A DNA stretch of 64,000 nucleotides from Labilithrix sp. (GTDB lineage Bacteria > Myxococcota_A > Polyangia > Polyangiales > Polyangiaceae): NCBI GenBank assembly GCA_019637175.1, contig JAHBWD010000031.1, positions 33,248 through 97,247 on the forward strand, in the 5' to 3' direction. Positions 8,469 to 19,000 of this stretch are shown here, in pieces; the first letter of the stretch is position 1; every line of letters starts with the position of its first letter. Below the pieces are notes generated by a model. That model had not been told where the DNA came from and searched no databases. It saw nothing but the letters and a program-made list of their open reading frames with translations. Both the position numbers and the translations under genes were made by a program.

Positions 8469-10580
8469 GTGCGGCGGCGCTTCGGCTTGGCCTTCGGGTG
8501 TGCTCTCGCGTGCGTGATCGTCGGCGCGTGTCTACCGGGCGCGGGCCCCGCGCTCCTGCCGCCGGAAGACGGCTCGACGTCGGTGCCCGATCTCGGCGAC
8601 TCGGGCTTCAACCGCAGCGACGTCGATCTGGGCGACCCGTTCGCCCTCGAGGGCTTGAACCCCTCGCACGGGCCGTACACCGGCGGGACGAGCGTGAGGC
8701 TCACGGGCCGCGGCTTCACGACGAAGCTCCGCGTCTTCATCGGCGGCGTCGAGGTGCAGACGCTCGCGGGCGATCCCACGCGCGCGCTGATCGTGACACC
8801 GCCCGGCGTTCCCGGGCTCGCCGACGTGAAGATCCGCGACGACGCGACCGCGCAAGAGCGCACGCTCAAGGGCGGCTTCACGTACGACGCGATCGTGATC
8901 ACGCCGAACACCGGCGCGACGAGCGGAGGCACGCTCGTTCGCATCGACAACGGCGGCGCAGGCTGGTCGGCGCTCGACGCGACGGGCAACCTCGATTCGC
9001 GCGGCCTCGGCGTCGAGATCGGCGGCGTGAAGTGCGCGAGCGTCGGGTACGGCACGGGGCAGCCGCTCGATCGGCTCCGCTACGTGGAGTGCGTCACGCC
9101 GCCGGGATCGCCCGGCGCGAAAGACGTCACGATCAAGACGCCCGGCGGCCAGACGATCACGCAGGCCCGCGACGCGTTCACCTACAGCGACTCGCCCGAC
9201 GGGTATCGCGGCGGGCTCTCCGGCGGCGCGCTCGCCGGTCGCCTCCGCGCGCTCGCGTTCAACGCCGCGGTCGGAACGCCCATCGCCGGCGCCACCGTCA
9301 TCGTCGGAGGCTCGCTGCCTACGGCGACCGTGCAGCAGACCGCGATCACCGGCGTCACGGAGTTCAACGGTCTCACCTCGTCGAAGGTGACGGTCACGAT
9401 CGCCGCCAAGTGCCACCAGCCGATCACCTACGTCGACGTCCCGGTCGACACCGTGACGGCGTACCTGAACCCGGTCTTCGATCCCTCGTGCGCCGACGGC
9501 GATCCGCCTTCGACCGGCGGCCGCGGCGGGCGCTTCGGCGGCATCATCGAAGGGCAGCTCGTCTTCCCCGGCTCCGCCGAGTTCAAGAAGACGGGGTGGA
9601 GCACCGTGCCCGCGCCGACGCGGCCGACCGAGCGCCGCGCGGCGTACGTCTTCGAGGCCTCACCCACGCCGAGCGCGCTCTTCCAGCTCCCGCCCGCGAG
9701 CGAGGCGATCACGCCGGACTCGGCCGGCGGCGCCGGCTACGGATACTCGACGGTCGTGTTCCCCGGCAGCGCGACGCTCTACGTCGTCGCCGGGCTCGAA
9801 GATCGCAGCGAAGAGCCGCCCAGGTTCGTGCCGTACGCGATGGGCATCGCGCGCGGCGTCTCCGTTCCGGCGCAGACGCGCGTGACCGGCGTCGACGTCA
9901 TGATGAACATCCTCTTCGATCATCAGGTGACGATCGCGCCCCAGCCGCCCACGCCCGGGCCGCGCGGCCCCGACCGCCTCGCCGCGTCGGTCGCGCTGAC
10001 GCTCGGCAACGCGGGCTACGCGATCCTGCCTCGCGGCGTCATGACCGTTCCCCTGCCCGCTCCGGCCTCGATCCCGTTCACCGGGATGCCGTCGCTCGAC
10101 AAGGCGATCGCCGGCGAGCAGTACGTCCTCGGCGGCGTCGCCGCGACGGGAGCACAGCTCCAGCGCCCCGCGAGCGTCGTCGGCCGCGTTCGGACGACGA
10201 ACGCCAACGATCCGGTCGCGCTCGGCGGCTTCATCGCGCCGCCGACGCTCGTCGAGCCGGCGGGCGGATCATGGAGCGGAACGCACGTGCAGTTCGACGT
10301 CGCGGCGCCGACGGCGAACCTCCACGTCATCCAGGTGTCTTCGGGCTACGGCCTCGTGACGTGGACGATCGTGGCGCCGGGCGGGGTCACGAGCTTCGAC
10401 GTGCCCGATCTCGCCGCGCTGCCGGGGCCGGATCCGCTGGGGCTCTTCCCCGGGGGCATCTTCACGACCGTGTATGTTGCACGTATCGACGACTTCACCT
10501 ACGGCAAGGTCCGCTCCGGCCAGCTCGGGGCGGGGGCGTGGAACGCCTACGCCTTCGACTCGCTCTCCGGCGCCTACTGA
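8469..10580 (+). CDS. IPT/TIG-domain surface lipoprotein
   Basis: A 703-residue exported protein starting with GTG. The signal peptide ends in a lipobox-like VGAC (about residue 21). After an acidic linker come two immunoglobulin-like IPT/TIG repeats, the first at LNPSHGPYTGGTSVRLTG (about 63-140) and the second at ITPNTGATSGGTLVRI (about 143-240). Next is a carboxypeptidase-regulatory-like segment (about 248-330) and a long beta-rich remainder. A non-enzymatic cell-surface role is inferred. The next gene starts 4 bp after its stop, so the two are probably co-transcribed. Confidence 0.83.
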   Translation: MRRRFGLAFGCALACVIVGACLPGAGPALLPPEDGSTSVPDLGDSGFNRSDVDLGDPFALEGLNPSHGPYTGGTSVRLTGRGFTTKLRVFIGGVEVQTLAGDPTRALIVTPPGVPGLADVKIRDDATAQERTLKGGFTYDAIVITPNTGATSGGTLVRIDNGGAGWSALDATGNLDSRGLGVEIGGVKCASVGYGTGQPLDRLRYVECVTPPGSPGAKDVTIKTPGGQTITQARDAFTYSDSPDGYRGGLSGGALAGRLRALAFNAAVGTPIAGATVIVGGSLPTATVQQTAITGVTEFNGLTSSKVTVTIAAKCHQPITYVDVPVDTVTAYLNPVFDPSCADGDPPSTGGRGGRFGGIIEGQLVFPGSAEFKKTGWSTVPAPTRPTERRAAYVFEASPTPSALFQLPPASEAITPDSAGGAGYGYSTVVFPGSATLYVVAGLEDRSEEPPRFVPYAMGIARGVSVPAQTRVTGVDVMMNILFDHQVTIAPQPPTPGPRGPDRLAASVALTLGNAGYAILPRGVMTVPLPAPASIPFTGMPSLDKAIAGEQYVLGGVAATGAQLQRPASVVGRVRTTNANDPVALGGFIAPPTLVEPAGGSWSGTHVQFDVAAPTANLHVIQVSSGYGLVTWTIVAPGGVTSFDVPDLAALPGPDPLGLFPGGIFTTVYVARIDDFTYGKVRSGQLGAGAWNAYAFDSLSGAY

Positions 10581-10584
10581 GCCG

Positions 10585-12519
10585 ATGGCGCGCGCGTCGA
10601 TCCTCGCTGCGCTGTCGCTTTCTGCGGCGCTCTCCTGCAAGTTCGATTCGGCGTACCGCGATCTCCCCGATCCCGGCGCCGTCCCATGCACCGAGGGTAA
10701 GATCGAGTGCCGCGGGGCCGCGCTCACGCGGTGCGACGGAGGGCTGCCGGTCACGCTCGACGACTGCGGGGCCCGGTCGATGGTCTGCGCGCCCGGGCTC
10801 CTCGCGTGCACGCCGTGCCTGCCGAACACCAGCACCTGCGACGGCCTCGACGTGATGCGCTGCTCTGCCGACGGGCAGATCACGACCAAGGTCGAGACGT
10901 GCAACGCGGACGCCGGCTACGCCTGCCGCCGCGGATCGTGCACGCAGCTCTGCGACGAGGCCGCGCGCGAGCACTCGAACGTCGGTTGCGAGTACTGGGC
11001 CGTCGATCTGGACAACGCGGTGACCTCGCAAGGCAACGCCGCCGCGCAGCAGTATGCGGTCGTCGTCTCCAACGTCGAGCCGGATCTCGTCGCGAGCGTC
11101 GTCGTCGAGGAAGACACCGCGGCGCCCGGCGCGCCCGCGTCGATCCGCACCGTGGCGACCGCGCGCGTCGGGCCGCGCAGCCTCGAGGTCTTCAAGCTCG
11201 GGCCCAAGGAGGTCGACGGATCGAGCCCCGGCACCTTCGACACCGGCACGCACACCGCGCTCTCGCGCGGCGCGTTCCGCGTCCGCTCCGACGTGCCCAT
11301 CGTCGCGTACCAGTTCAATCCGCTCGAGAACGCGAACGTGTTCTCGAACGACGCGTCGCTGCTCCTGCCGACGGCCGCGCTCGGGGGGAACGGACGATCG
11401 TACGTCATCGCGTCGTGGCCGCAGACGATCGCCACGAGCGAGAACCCGGCGCAGAACTTCGGCACCGATCTGCGCGCCTTCCTCGCGATCGTGGGCACGA
11501 GGCCCGACACGCGCGTGCACGTCAAGACGACGGCGCGCATCCTCGGCGGCGGGCCCATCCCCGCGGGCGTCGACAAGGGCGGCGCGTTCGACGTCGTCCT
11601 CCAGCCGTTCGAGGTGCTCAACCTCGAGACCGGAGACTTCAACGCCGACTTCACGGGGACGCTCGTCGACTCCACGGGACCTGTCGCGGTCTTCGCCGGC
11701 AGCGAGGCGAGCGACGCGCCGTTCTTCCCCACGCTCGCGTCGCGATCGTGCTGCGCCGATCACCTCGAAGAGCAGGTCGTGCCCCTCCGCGCCGTCGGAA
11801 AGCGCTACGTGCTCGGCCGCGTTCCCAATCGCTCGAAGGCGATCGCGGCCGCCGGCGCGATCATCACGCCGTTCGACGAGCCCGAGTTCTATCGCATCGT
11901 CGCGACGCGACCCGGCCTCACGAAGGTCACGACGACGCTGCCGCCGCCGCAAGACGTCCTCGAGCTCGACGGCGAGGGATCGAACCGCACCCTCGTCGCC
12001 CACCAAGACTTCGTCCTCACCGCCTCGGACCCGGTGCTCGTCGCCGACGTTCAGGCGAGCCAGGAGGCCGCGGGCGTCGTTCGCGGCCTGCCGGGCGGCG
12101 ATCCCAGCCTCACCTTCGTCGCGCCCGTCGAGCAGTGGCGCAACGACTACGTGCTCCTCACGCCGGACAAGTACGCCTTCGACTTCTTGATCATCACCGC
12201 GCCCTTCGGCGCGCAGGTCTTCGTCGACGGCCTCCTCATCGACGGCACCATCTGCGAGCTCGCGCCGGGCGACGGCCTCACCGAGGCCGTCCGGAAGTCG
12301 CCGAACCCGCCGTTCGTCACGTACCGCTGCCAGCTCTCCTTCCCCGGCATCGATCCCGACAAGCCCTCGCCGCTCAACGTCCTGCCCGGCCGCCAGAACG
12401 ACGGCGTGCACCGCGTTCAATCCGACTATCCCGTCGGCGTCCTCGTCTACGGCTTCGACGCGTTCGTGAGCTACGCGTACGCCGGCGGCACGCAGCTCCG
12501 CGACATCAATCCGAATTGA
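10585..12519 (+). CDS. IgGFc-binding-like secreted lipoprotein
   Basis: A 644-residue protein whose leader ends in LSC (Cys18). About 110 Cys-rich residues follow, then a domain opening YWAVDLDN and containing YAVVVSNVEP, VAYQFNPLENANVFSNDASLLLPT and YVIASWPQT. This matches the IgGFc-binding N-terminal domain family common in myxobacterial surface proteins. The ligand in bacteria is unknown; an adhesion or predation role is speculative. The ATG at 10585 is chosen because it starts the signal peptide, four bases past the previous stop; longer in-frame starts would lie inside that gene. Confidence 0.85.
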   Translation: MARASILAALSLSAALSCKFDSAYRDLPDPGAVPCTEGKIECRGAALTRCDGGLPVTLDDCGARSMVCAPGLLACTPCLPNTSTCDGLDVMRCSADGQITTKVETCNADAGYACRRGSCTQLCDEAAREHSNVGCEYWAVDLDNAVTSQGNAAAQQYAVVVSNVEPDLVASVVVEEDTAAPGAPASIRTVATARVGPRSLEVFKLGPKEVDGSSPGTFDTGTHTALSRGAFRVRSDVPIVAYQFNPLENANVFSNDASLLLPTAALGGNGRSYVIASWPQTIATSENPAQNFGTDLRAFLAIVGTRPDTRVHVKTTARILGGGPIPAGVDKGGAFDVVLQPFEVLNLETGDFNADFTGTLVDSTGPVAVFAGSEASDAPFFPTLASRSCCADHLEEQVVPLRAVGKRYVLGRVPNRSKAIAAAGAIITPFDEPEFYRIVATRPGLTKVTTTLPPPQDVLELDGEGSNRTLVAHQDFVLTASDPVLVADVQASQEAAGVVRGLPGGDPSLTFVAPVEQWRNDYVLLTPDKYAFDFLIITAPFGAQVFVDGLLIDGTICELAPGDGLTEAVRKSPNPPFVTYRCQLSFPGIDPDKPSPLNVLPGRQNDGVHRVQSDYPVGVLVYGFDAFVSYAYAGGTQLRDINPN

Positions 12520-12523
12520 GCCG

Positions 12524-14419
12524 CTACCGGCCGTAGCGCATCGGCGCGAGCTTCCACTCCGTGAGGAGCGGGACGCGCGCGGCGGGGCCCGACTGGCGGA
12601 CGGCGCGCGCGCACTCGTCGGTCGTGAGGCGGCGAGGCCCGAAGGGCGACGAGTCGGAGGCGTCCGAGTCCATGAGGAGCGTCGGCGTGTCGACGCCGTA
12701 GTCGTCGGGGTGCCCGGGCTCGTCGAGGATCACGTGGCCGAGCTCGTGCGCGAGCGTGAGGCTCGTGCGGCGCGCGCGCACGCCGGCGCGGTCGAGGATG
12801 ACGACGTTGCGCATGCTCGAGCCGTCGCTGGCGATGAACGACTCGCCGATGCGGCCGCCGCCGGCGAAGAACGGCACCACGATGACCTCGATCGTGCGCG
12901 GATCGCCGTCGTCGATCGCCTTCACCAGCGTGCGCTCTTCGAGCGTGCCGGCGACCGAGTCGGTGTCGCCGAAGTGCTGGAGCCCGTCGGTGAGATCGAC
13001 CGCGCCGACGTGGACCGACAGCGTCGCGTCGGACGACGAGACGAGCTCCACGCTCGCGAGCTCGCCGCCGCGGCGCTTGACCGCGACGTCGACGCTCGGC
13101 GCCGCGCCCGGTCCGATGCGCGCGTTCTCCGAGAGCGTGCCCGTCACGCCGATCTTCTCGAGCGCGCGCTGGAGCTCGAGCGCCACCTGCCGCGTCGACC
13201 AGCCCCGCTTCGTCGTCATCGAGAGCGGCCGCCCGTCGACCTTGAGCCGGATCTCGCCGCCGCTCGCCGGGAGCCCCACGTCGTCGCCGAGCGCGACGAG
13301 ATAAGGCGGCGGCGGGCTCGCGACCTTCACCTCCATCTGCGAGACGGGGCCGAACGTGATCCCGCACTGCCCCCACGTCGCCGAGGCGAGCGCGAGCTCT
13401 TGCCGGAGCGCGGCGATCGCGCCCGCGTCGGTGCCGCCGACCGCGGGCGCGCCGCCCGGCGTGAGGCGCATCACGACGGGCCTTATCGTGAGCCGATGCC
13501 GCCCGATGGGGCCGACGCTCGACGCGCGCGGCCCCGCGACGCGGATCGCTTGGAGCTTCTTGCCGCTCGCGTCGCGCACCACGACGGCGCCTCCGACCTC
13601 GGCGCGGATCGATCGCGTCGCGACGAGCGGGTGAGAGCGATCGACGTCGTCGACGACGAGACGGAGGGGCGCGCTCGCGAGGCATCGCGCGCCCGCGCCG
13701 ACGCCGTTCGCGCAGGCGACGGAGATCATCCTCGGATCGCGCAGCGTGTCGATCGACGTGCCGTCGGCGGCGAGCGAGTCGATCGTGAGGGCGCCGATCG
13801 ACGTGCCCTCGGGCGACGTCGTGACGACGCGCACGGCGTCGGGATCGTCGACGGTGCGATCGGCGTCGTCGAGATCGACGCGCGAGGGCGGCGTCCGCTC
13901 GAGCGACGCGCGCTCGCGGGCCATGTCGACGATCTTCTTCGCGCCGTCGCGGAGGGCGACGCCGTGCACCGCGATCGACAGCGTCCACTCGCGGCCGCCC
14001 GATCGCGCGACGATCGACGCGTGCCCCGGCGACAGCCCCTGGATCTGCGCGCCCGGAGGGACCGTCGCGCCCCAGGCGATCGGCTTGCCGTTCGCGACGA
14101 CGCGCGCGTTCTCCCGCCCGATCGTCGGCGTGAGCGTCGCGCCCGAGTAGCGCGCGTCGAGCGTGACGAGGTCGACGCGCGCGGCGGGCGCGAGGAAGTC
14201 GGCTTCACCGTCGGGCTTGTCGTCGGCGTCGTCGTCGTCGCGATCGGCGATGACGACCACGCGATCGACGGTCGCGGCGCTCGCGGCCGGCGCGGGCGCG
14301 CCCGTCGCCGTCTTCGCTTCGTGAGGGCTCTGCGGGAGGGCGGACGCGTCACCGTGCGAGAGAACGGTGGTGCCCGCGGTGAAGAGCGACGCCCCCAAAG
14401 CAACGAGACGAAGACGCAA
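12524..14419 (-). CDS. putative secreted zinc metalloprotease
   Basis: A 631-residue protein with a signal peptide-like start. Near the C-terminus is HELGHVILDEPGHPDD, with the HExxH zinc site plus a third His eight residues after the second His, followed by LLMDSDAS, which resembles a Met-turn. The third-His spacing is two longer than the canonical HExxHxxGxxH, so it is a variant metzincin/matrixin-like site. The remaining 500 residues are not recognised. The start is a TTG at 14419 with GAAGGGG immediately before it; a TTG at 14398 is an alternative. It is convergent with the IgGFc-binding gene, whose stop is 4 bp away. Confidence 0.68.
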   Translation of the reverse strand: MRLRLVALGASLFTAGTTVLSHGDASALPQSPHEAKTATGAPAPAASAATVDRVVVIADRDDDDADDKPDGEADFLAPAARVDLVTLDARYSGATLTPTIGRENARVVANGKPIAWGATVPPGAQIQGLSPGHASIVARSGGREWTLSIAVHGVALRDGAKKIVDMARERASLERTPPSRVDLDDADRTVDDPDAVRVVTTSPEGTSIGALTIDSLAADGTSIDTLRDPRMISVACANGVGAGARCLASAPLRLVVDDVDRSHPLVATRSIRAEVGGAVVVRDASGKKLQAIRVAGPRASSVGPIGRHRLTIRPVVMRLTPGGAPAVGGTDAGAIAALRQELALASATWGQCGITFGPVSQMEVKVASPPPPYLVALGDDVGLPASGGEIRLKVDGRPLSMTTKRGWSTRQVALELQRALEKIGVTGTLSENARIGPGAAPSVDVAVKRRGGELASVELVSSSDATLSVHVGAVDLTDGLQHFGDTDSVAGTLEERTLVKAIDDGDPRTIEVIVVPFFAGGGRIGESFIASDGSSMRNVVILDRAGVRARRTSLTLAHELGHVILDEPGHPDDYGVDTPTLLMDSDASDSSPFGPRRLTTDECARAVRQSGPAARVPLLTEWKLAPMRYGR

Positions 14420-14482
14420 CCCCTTCAGCGTAGCATCGCGCGCGCCGGCGACGAGCTTTCCGCGCGCCGAGGTCGAGCTCTG

Positions 14483-15841
14483 CTACTCGAGCCAGCCCCA
14501 CTGGACCCAGCGGAACGGCGTTTCGGCGGCGACGACGAAGCTCGGATCGCTGCGCTCGTTCTTTCCCATCGCCCCGGCGTGCGCGGCCCGGACGAGCGCG
14601 CCCCACGCGACGCTGGAGATGCAGCGCGAGATCACGAGATCGTCGCTGAGATCGCGGGCTTTTTCGCGAAGCGAAGCGTCGCCGGCGCCGACGGCTCCGG
14701 CCGGCCCGCTGGGGCCTCCGGCGTCCCACAGCGCGGCGACCGCGAACGCGCGGAGCTCGTCGCGCTTCGCGTTCTGCGCACAGTCGACGAGCGCCTCCTT
14801 CATGTCGGAACGCCCGTGATCGCGCGCGAGGTAGGAGGCGGCGCGGACGGCGACCTCGTCCATGAGCGGCGTCGTTTTCGCGAGGCCCTCGAGCATGGGC
14901 TTGCAGCTCGCGGCGCGCGCGCGCGCCATGCGGAAGAGGAAGGTCGTGTCGCGATCGGCGCTCGGTCGATCCGACAGGCGCGCGACGAGCTCGACCGTGG
15001 GCCGCGTCGACGGCGGCGTCACGGCGACCGGCACCGGGGCGACGCTCGCGCGCGTGTCGGAGAGCGCCCACGCGACGAGCGACCACGCCGCGCGCGCGCT
15101 CGACGGGCCGAGCTGCGACTTCGCGGTCGCCTCCTCGAACGGCCCGGTGTCGCCCGCCTTGGCGGCGACGTCGGCGAGGACGAGCCAGCGGCCGAGGTGA
15201 CGCTCGGCGCCGCGCAGCACCGCGAGCGCCGGGCCCACGTGCACCGGCACGGGCGCGCTCCGCGCGAGCGGCACGAACAGCTCGACGCAGAGCGCGATGC
15301 GGTGGCTCTCCTTGATCATCGGCGCGATCGACGAGAGGTGCGCGCCGTTCGACTCGCGCCTGCACACGCGCGCCGTCTCCGCGCCGAACGCGAGGTGCGA
15401 CTGGCGGCTCGCCGCGAGCTTCGCGAGCGGCGCCGTGAGCGAAGGATCCTTGCAGAACGAGGCCGCGCTGAGCGTCGCGTTGCCGCCCGCGTCGTCGGCC
15501 GCGAGCGCCGTCTTCAGCAGCGTCGGGACGTGGCGGTCGTCGGCCTCGGCGAGCGTGCGCAGGCACGCGCCGTAGATCTCACGCGTGAACGAGCCACGAC
15601 GCACCATCACCTGCGTCGCGTCGACGAGCGATCCGCGGAGCGCGGGCGAGAGCGACGCGACCGCGCGGAGCGCGCCCGCGAGCTTCACCTCGCTCGCGGG
15701 GCGGCGCTTGAGCGCGCCGTCGAGCTCCGCTTCGAAGCGCGCGCGCGTCGCCTTGTCGATGATCTCGGCGCGCGCGATCGAGGGCTTCCGTTGCGATACC
15801 GGCGCCTCGACGCGTTTTGCTTTCCCCGGTTGAATCGCCAT
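14483..15841 (-). CDS. helical-repeat protein of unknown function
   Basis: A 452-residue protein without a clear signal peptide, recognised membrane segment or catalytic motif. The sequence is alpha-helical and Ala/Leu-rich with repeated units of about 35-40 residues (for example LSPALRGSLVDATQVMV, PTLLKTALAADDAGG, PLAKLAASRQSHLAFG), suggesting HEAT-like repeats and a scaffolding role. The ATG at 15841 follows GGGCGGGGA closely and is preferred to ATG 15865 and the longer frame from 15910, which would add a basic, low-complexity head. It lies 63 bp upstream of the metalloprotease gene on the same strand. Confidence 0.65.
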   Translation of the reverse strand: MAIQPGKAKRVEAPVSQRKPSIARAEIIDKATRARFEAELDGALKRRPASEVKLAGALRAVASLSPALRGSLVDATQVMVRRGSFTREIYGACLRTLAEADDRHVPTLLKTALAADDAGGNATLSAASFCKDPSLTAPLAKLAASRQSHLAFGAETARVCRRESNGAHLSSIAPMIKESHRIALCVELFVPLARSAPVPVHVGPALAVLRGAERHLGRWLVLADVAAKAGDTGPFEEATAKSQLGPSSARAAWSLVAWALSDTRASVAPVPVAVTPPSTRPTVELVARLSDRPSADRDTTFLFRMARARAASCKPMLEGLAKTTPLMDEVAVRAASYLARDHGRSDMKEALVDCAQNAKRDELRAFAVAALWDAGGPSGPAGAVGAGDASLREKARDLSDDLVISRCISSVAWGALVRAAHAGAMGKNERSDPSFVVAAETPFRWVQWGWLE

Positions 15842-16052
15842 TCCCCGCCCTAGCGGCTCCCGCATGCTGCTCGAAGCGTCGCGTCGTGAACGACGCCGAC
15901 GCCGAGACATCCACGTATATCAGAGCGAACGGATCGCGAGCACGCGATCAACTCGCGACCGAAAGAATTTTCGTCGTCGTCAGGTTCGCGGGTCGCCCAG
16001 CGGCCACGCTCGACGCAACGATCAGAACAGGATCGGATCGTGCTTGCCTTTT

Positions 16053-19000
16053 CTATGCCTTGTCGATCCGGAGCTTCAACGACTCGCCGTCGACGTCGAC
16101 CTCGCGCGGCGCGCCGTTCGCGCCGCTCTCGCCGTAGAACACGGCGTTCGCGAGGCATTCGCTCTTGATGGTGCTCTCGTGCGCTCGGGCGATCCGCTCG
16201 GCACGTTCGCTGCCGGCGAGCCTCACCTCGATCCGATCGGTGAAGTCGAGCGCCATCTCCTTCCGCGCGGTCTGGATGCGGTTCAAGAGCTCGCGCAGAT
16301 AGCCGAGATCGCGCAGCGCGTCGTCGAGGCGTGTATCGAGCACCACGACGCCGATGCGCTCACCTGCCGCTGCAAAACCTTCCTTGGCGTCGAACGTGAC
16401 CTCGAGATCGGCTTGCTCGATCTCGACGCCGAAGGTCGTGGCCTTGCCTTCGGCGAGCACCTTCGTGACGAGGGCTTGCGCTTCGGCGGGCGACATCGTC
16501 GCCATCGCTTTTTTCAGATCCTGCGCCTGCTTGCCCATCCCCTTCTGGCCGAGCGTCCGGAAGTTCGGCTTCACGCGGTACGTCACGTACTTCTCCGCGC
16601 CCTCGGTCACGAGCTCGACGCGCAACACGTTGAGCTCGTCTTTCATCATGTCGACGTACGGCGCCAGACGATCCGCGAGCTCTCGATCCGCGAGGACCAC
16701 GTTGGCGACCGACAGCGGCTGCCGCACCTTCAGCTTCGCCTGCGTGCGCACCTGGAGCCCGAGGCTGACCAGATCGCGCACCGCCTTGATCGTGTGGGAG
16801 AGGCCCTCGTCGATGAGCGACGTATCCGGGGTCGGGAAGGAGGAGAGGTGGACGCTCTCCTTCTTGGTGAGGTTCCGGTAGATCGCTTCCGACTGGTAGG
16901 GGGTGAACGGCGCCATCACGCCCGCGAGCGTGACGAGCGCGTGGTGGAGCGTGTCGTAGGCGGCGCGCTTGTCGTCGTCGAGGCCGCCTTCCGCCGATCG
17001 CCAGAAGCGATCGCGCGATCGCCTCACGTACCAGTTCGAGAGCGCGTCGACGAACGCGCTGATCTTCCCGGTCGCGTCGTAGACGTCGTACGCGTCGAGA
17101 TCGGCGGTCACCCCTTGCGCGAGGAGGTTCAGCTCGCTCAGGATCCAGCGATCGATCTCCGGCCGCTTCTTCGGATCGGTCTTCGGTGACGACGGATCGT
17201 AGCCGTCGATGTTGGCGTAGATGGTGAAGAACGAATAGACGTTCCGGAGCTTCACCAGCGTCTCCTTCTGGAGATCGCGCACGTTCGAAAGCGAGTGGCG
17301 CGTGTTCGACCACGGCGGCGAGCCCGCGTAGAAGAACCACCGGAACGCGTCGGCGCCGGGCGCCGGAGTCGACGGATCCTGAACGGTGACGCGCTCGGCG
17401 GCGGGGAGCTTCGGCACTTCGACCGGCGCGACGTCCTTCTTCGGCGTCGGCGTCGCGCCGACGGCCGCGCGATCGCCCTCGTGGAGGACGACGACGCGGC
17501 GCTTCAGCTTCTTGTGCGGCTCGATCGCGAGCTCCTTCGCCTTCTCCTTCGCGCCGGGCACGAACACCTTGACCTTCGCGCCCTCGGCGAGGTCGAGCCC
17601 CTCCATGTCTTCGCGCGCGACGAGCGCGACGCCCGGCTTGGCCTGCACGCCGGCGACGTCGCCGTCGGCGAGGACGCCGAAGTCCATCTGCACCGACTCG
17701 AGGATGACGTCGGGCGGCGTGTAGTTGCCCTTCGACTTCGACTCCTTCTTGCCTTCCTTGTCGCCGACGTGACCGAGCACGATGCACGTGCGGTAAGGGT
17801 GCGGCAGCCCGTTCGACGACAGGCCGTACTTCTTCTGCGTCGCCTCGTCGAAGAGGAGCGTCGAGATCATGAGCAGGCCGTAGAACCAGCCGCGCGTCTG
17901 ATCGATCGCCTCGCTGATGAAGTCCGCGGGGAAGCTCTTTCGAAGCTGCTCGACGCTCCCCGGCTGATGGGGAAAGCCCCACTGCGCGAAGGGCATGCTG
18001 CCCGCGTCGTACCAGCAGTCGATGACCTCGGGCACGCGGCGGTACGTCCCGGGCTCGCCGGGGTTCTGCCAGGTGACCTGATCGATCCACGGCTTGTGGA
18101 TGACGAGGTGCTCGCTCAGCGACGGATCGGCCTTCTGCGCCTCGTGGAAGTGATCGAACGCCTTCGGGTTCTTGGCGAGGATCTCCGCCATCGACGCGGG
18201 CGACTCCATCTTCCCGGTCTCGTCGTTGACCCAGATGTTGAGCGGCGTGCCCCAGTAGCGCTCGCGCGAGAGCGCCCAGTCGACGTTGTTCGCGAGGAAG
18301 TCGCCCATGCGGCCTTCCTTGATGTGGTCGGGGAGCCAGTGGACGGCGCGGTTGTTGGCGATCGCCTCGTCGATGACGCTCGTCGTCTTGATGTACCAGG
18401 CGGGGCGCGCGAGCTGGATCAACGGATCGCTGTCGGCGCGCCAGCAGAACGGATACGGGTGGCGGTACGTCTCGGCGAAGACGAGGAGGTTCTTCTCCTT
18501 CAGATCCTCGATGAGCTCCTTGTCGGCGTCCTTGACCCAGCGCCCGGCGTACTTGCCCATCTCGGGGATGAACGTGCCGTCGGCCTTCACCGCGCAGAAG
18601 ATCGGCGCCTCGCCGCCGAAGAGCTTGCGGTGCGCGAGGTTGTCGTCTTCGCCGAAGGCCGGCGCGATGTGGACGATGCCGGTGCCGGCGTCGAGCGTGA
18701 CGAAGTCGGCGGCGATGACCTTCCACGCCGTCTCCGGCGCATCCTTCGCGAACAGATCGAACGGCGGCGCGTACTTCTTTCCGACGAGCTCGCTCGCGGG
18801 GATCGTCTTCTCGACGGTGAGCGTCGTGCCGAGCTTCTTCGCGATCCCTTCGACGAGATCCTTGGCGACGACGAGCTTCCGCGCGAGCGCCTGCTTCGCC
18901 CAGCCCGCCTTGACCTTGTCGGGATCGCCCTTCACGAGGGCGTATTCGAACTTGGGGTTGACCGCCGCGTACATGTTGGACGGAAGCGTCCACGGCGTCG

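Noticed and set aside
12710..15853. A 1047-codon open frame on the plus strand
   Set aside because: It lies opposite the metalloprotease and helical-repeat genes, has Arg/Ala/Asp-biased composition and no recognisable domain; it is a shadow frame.
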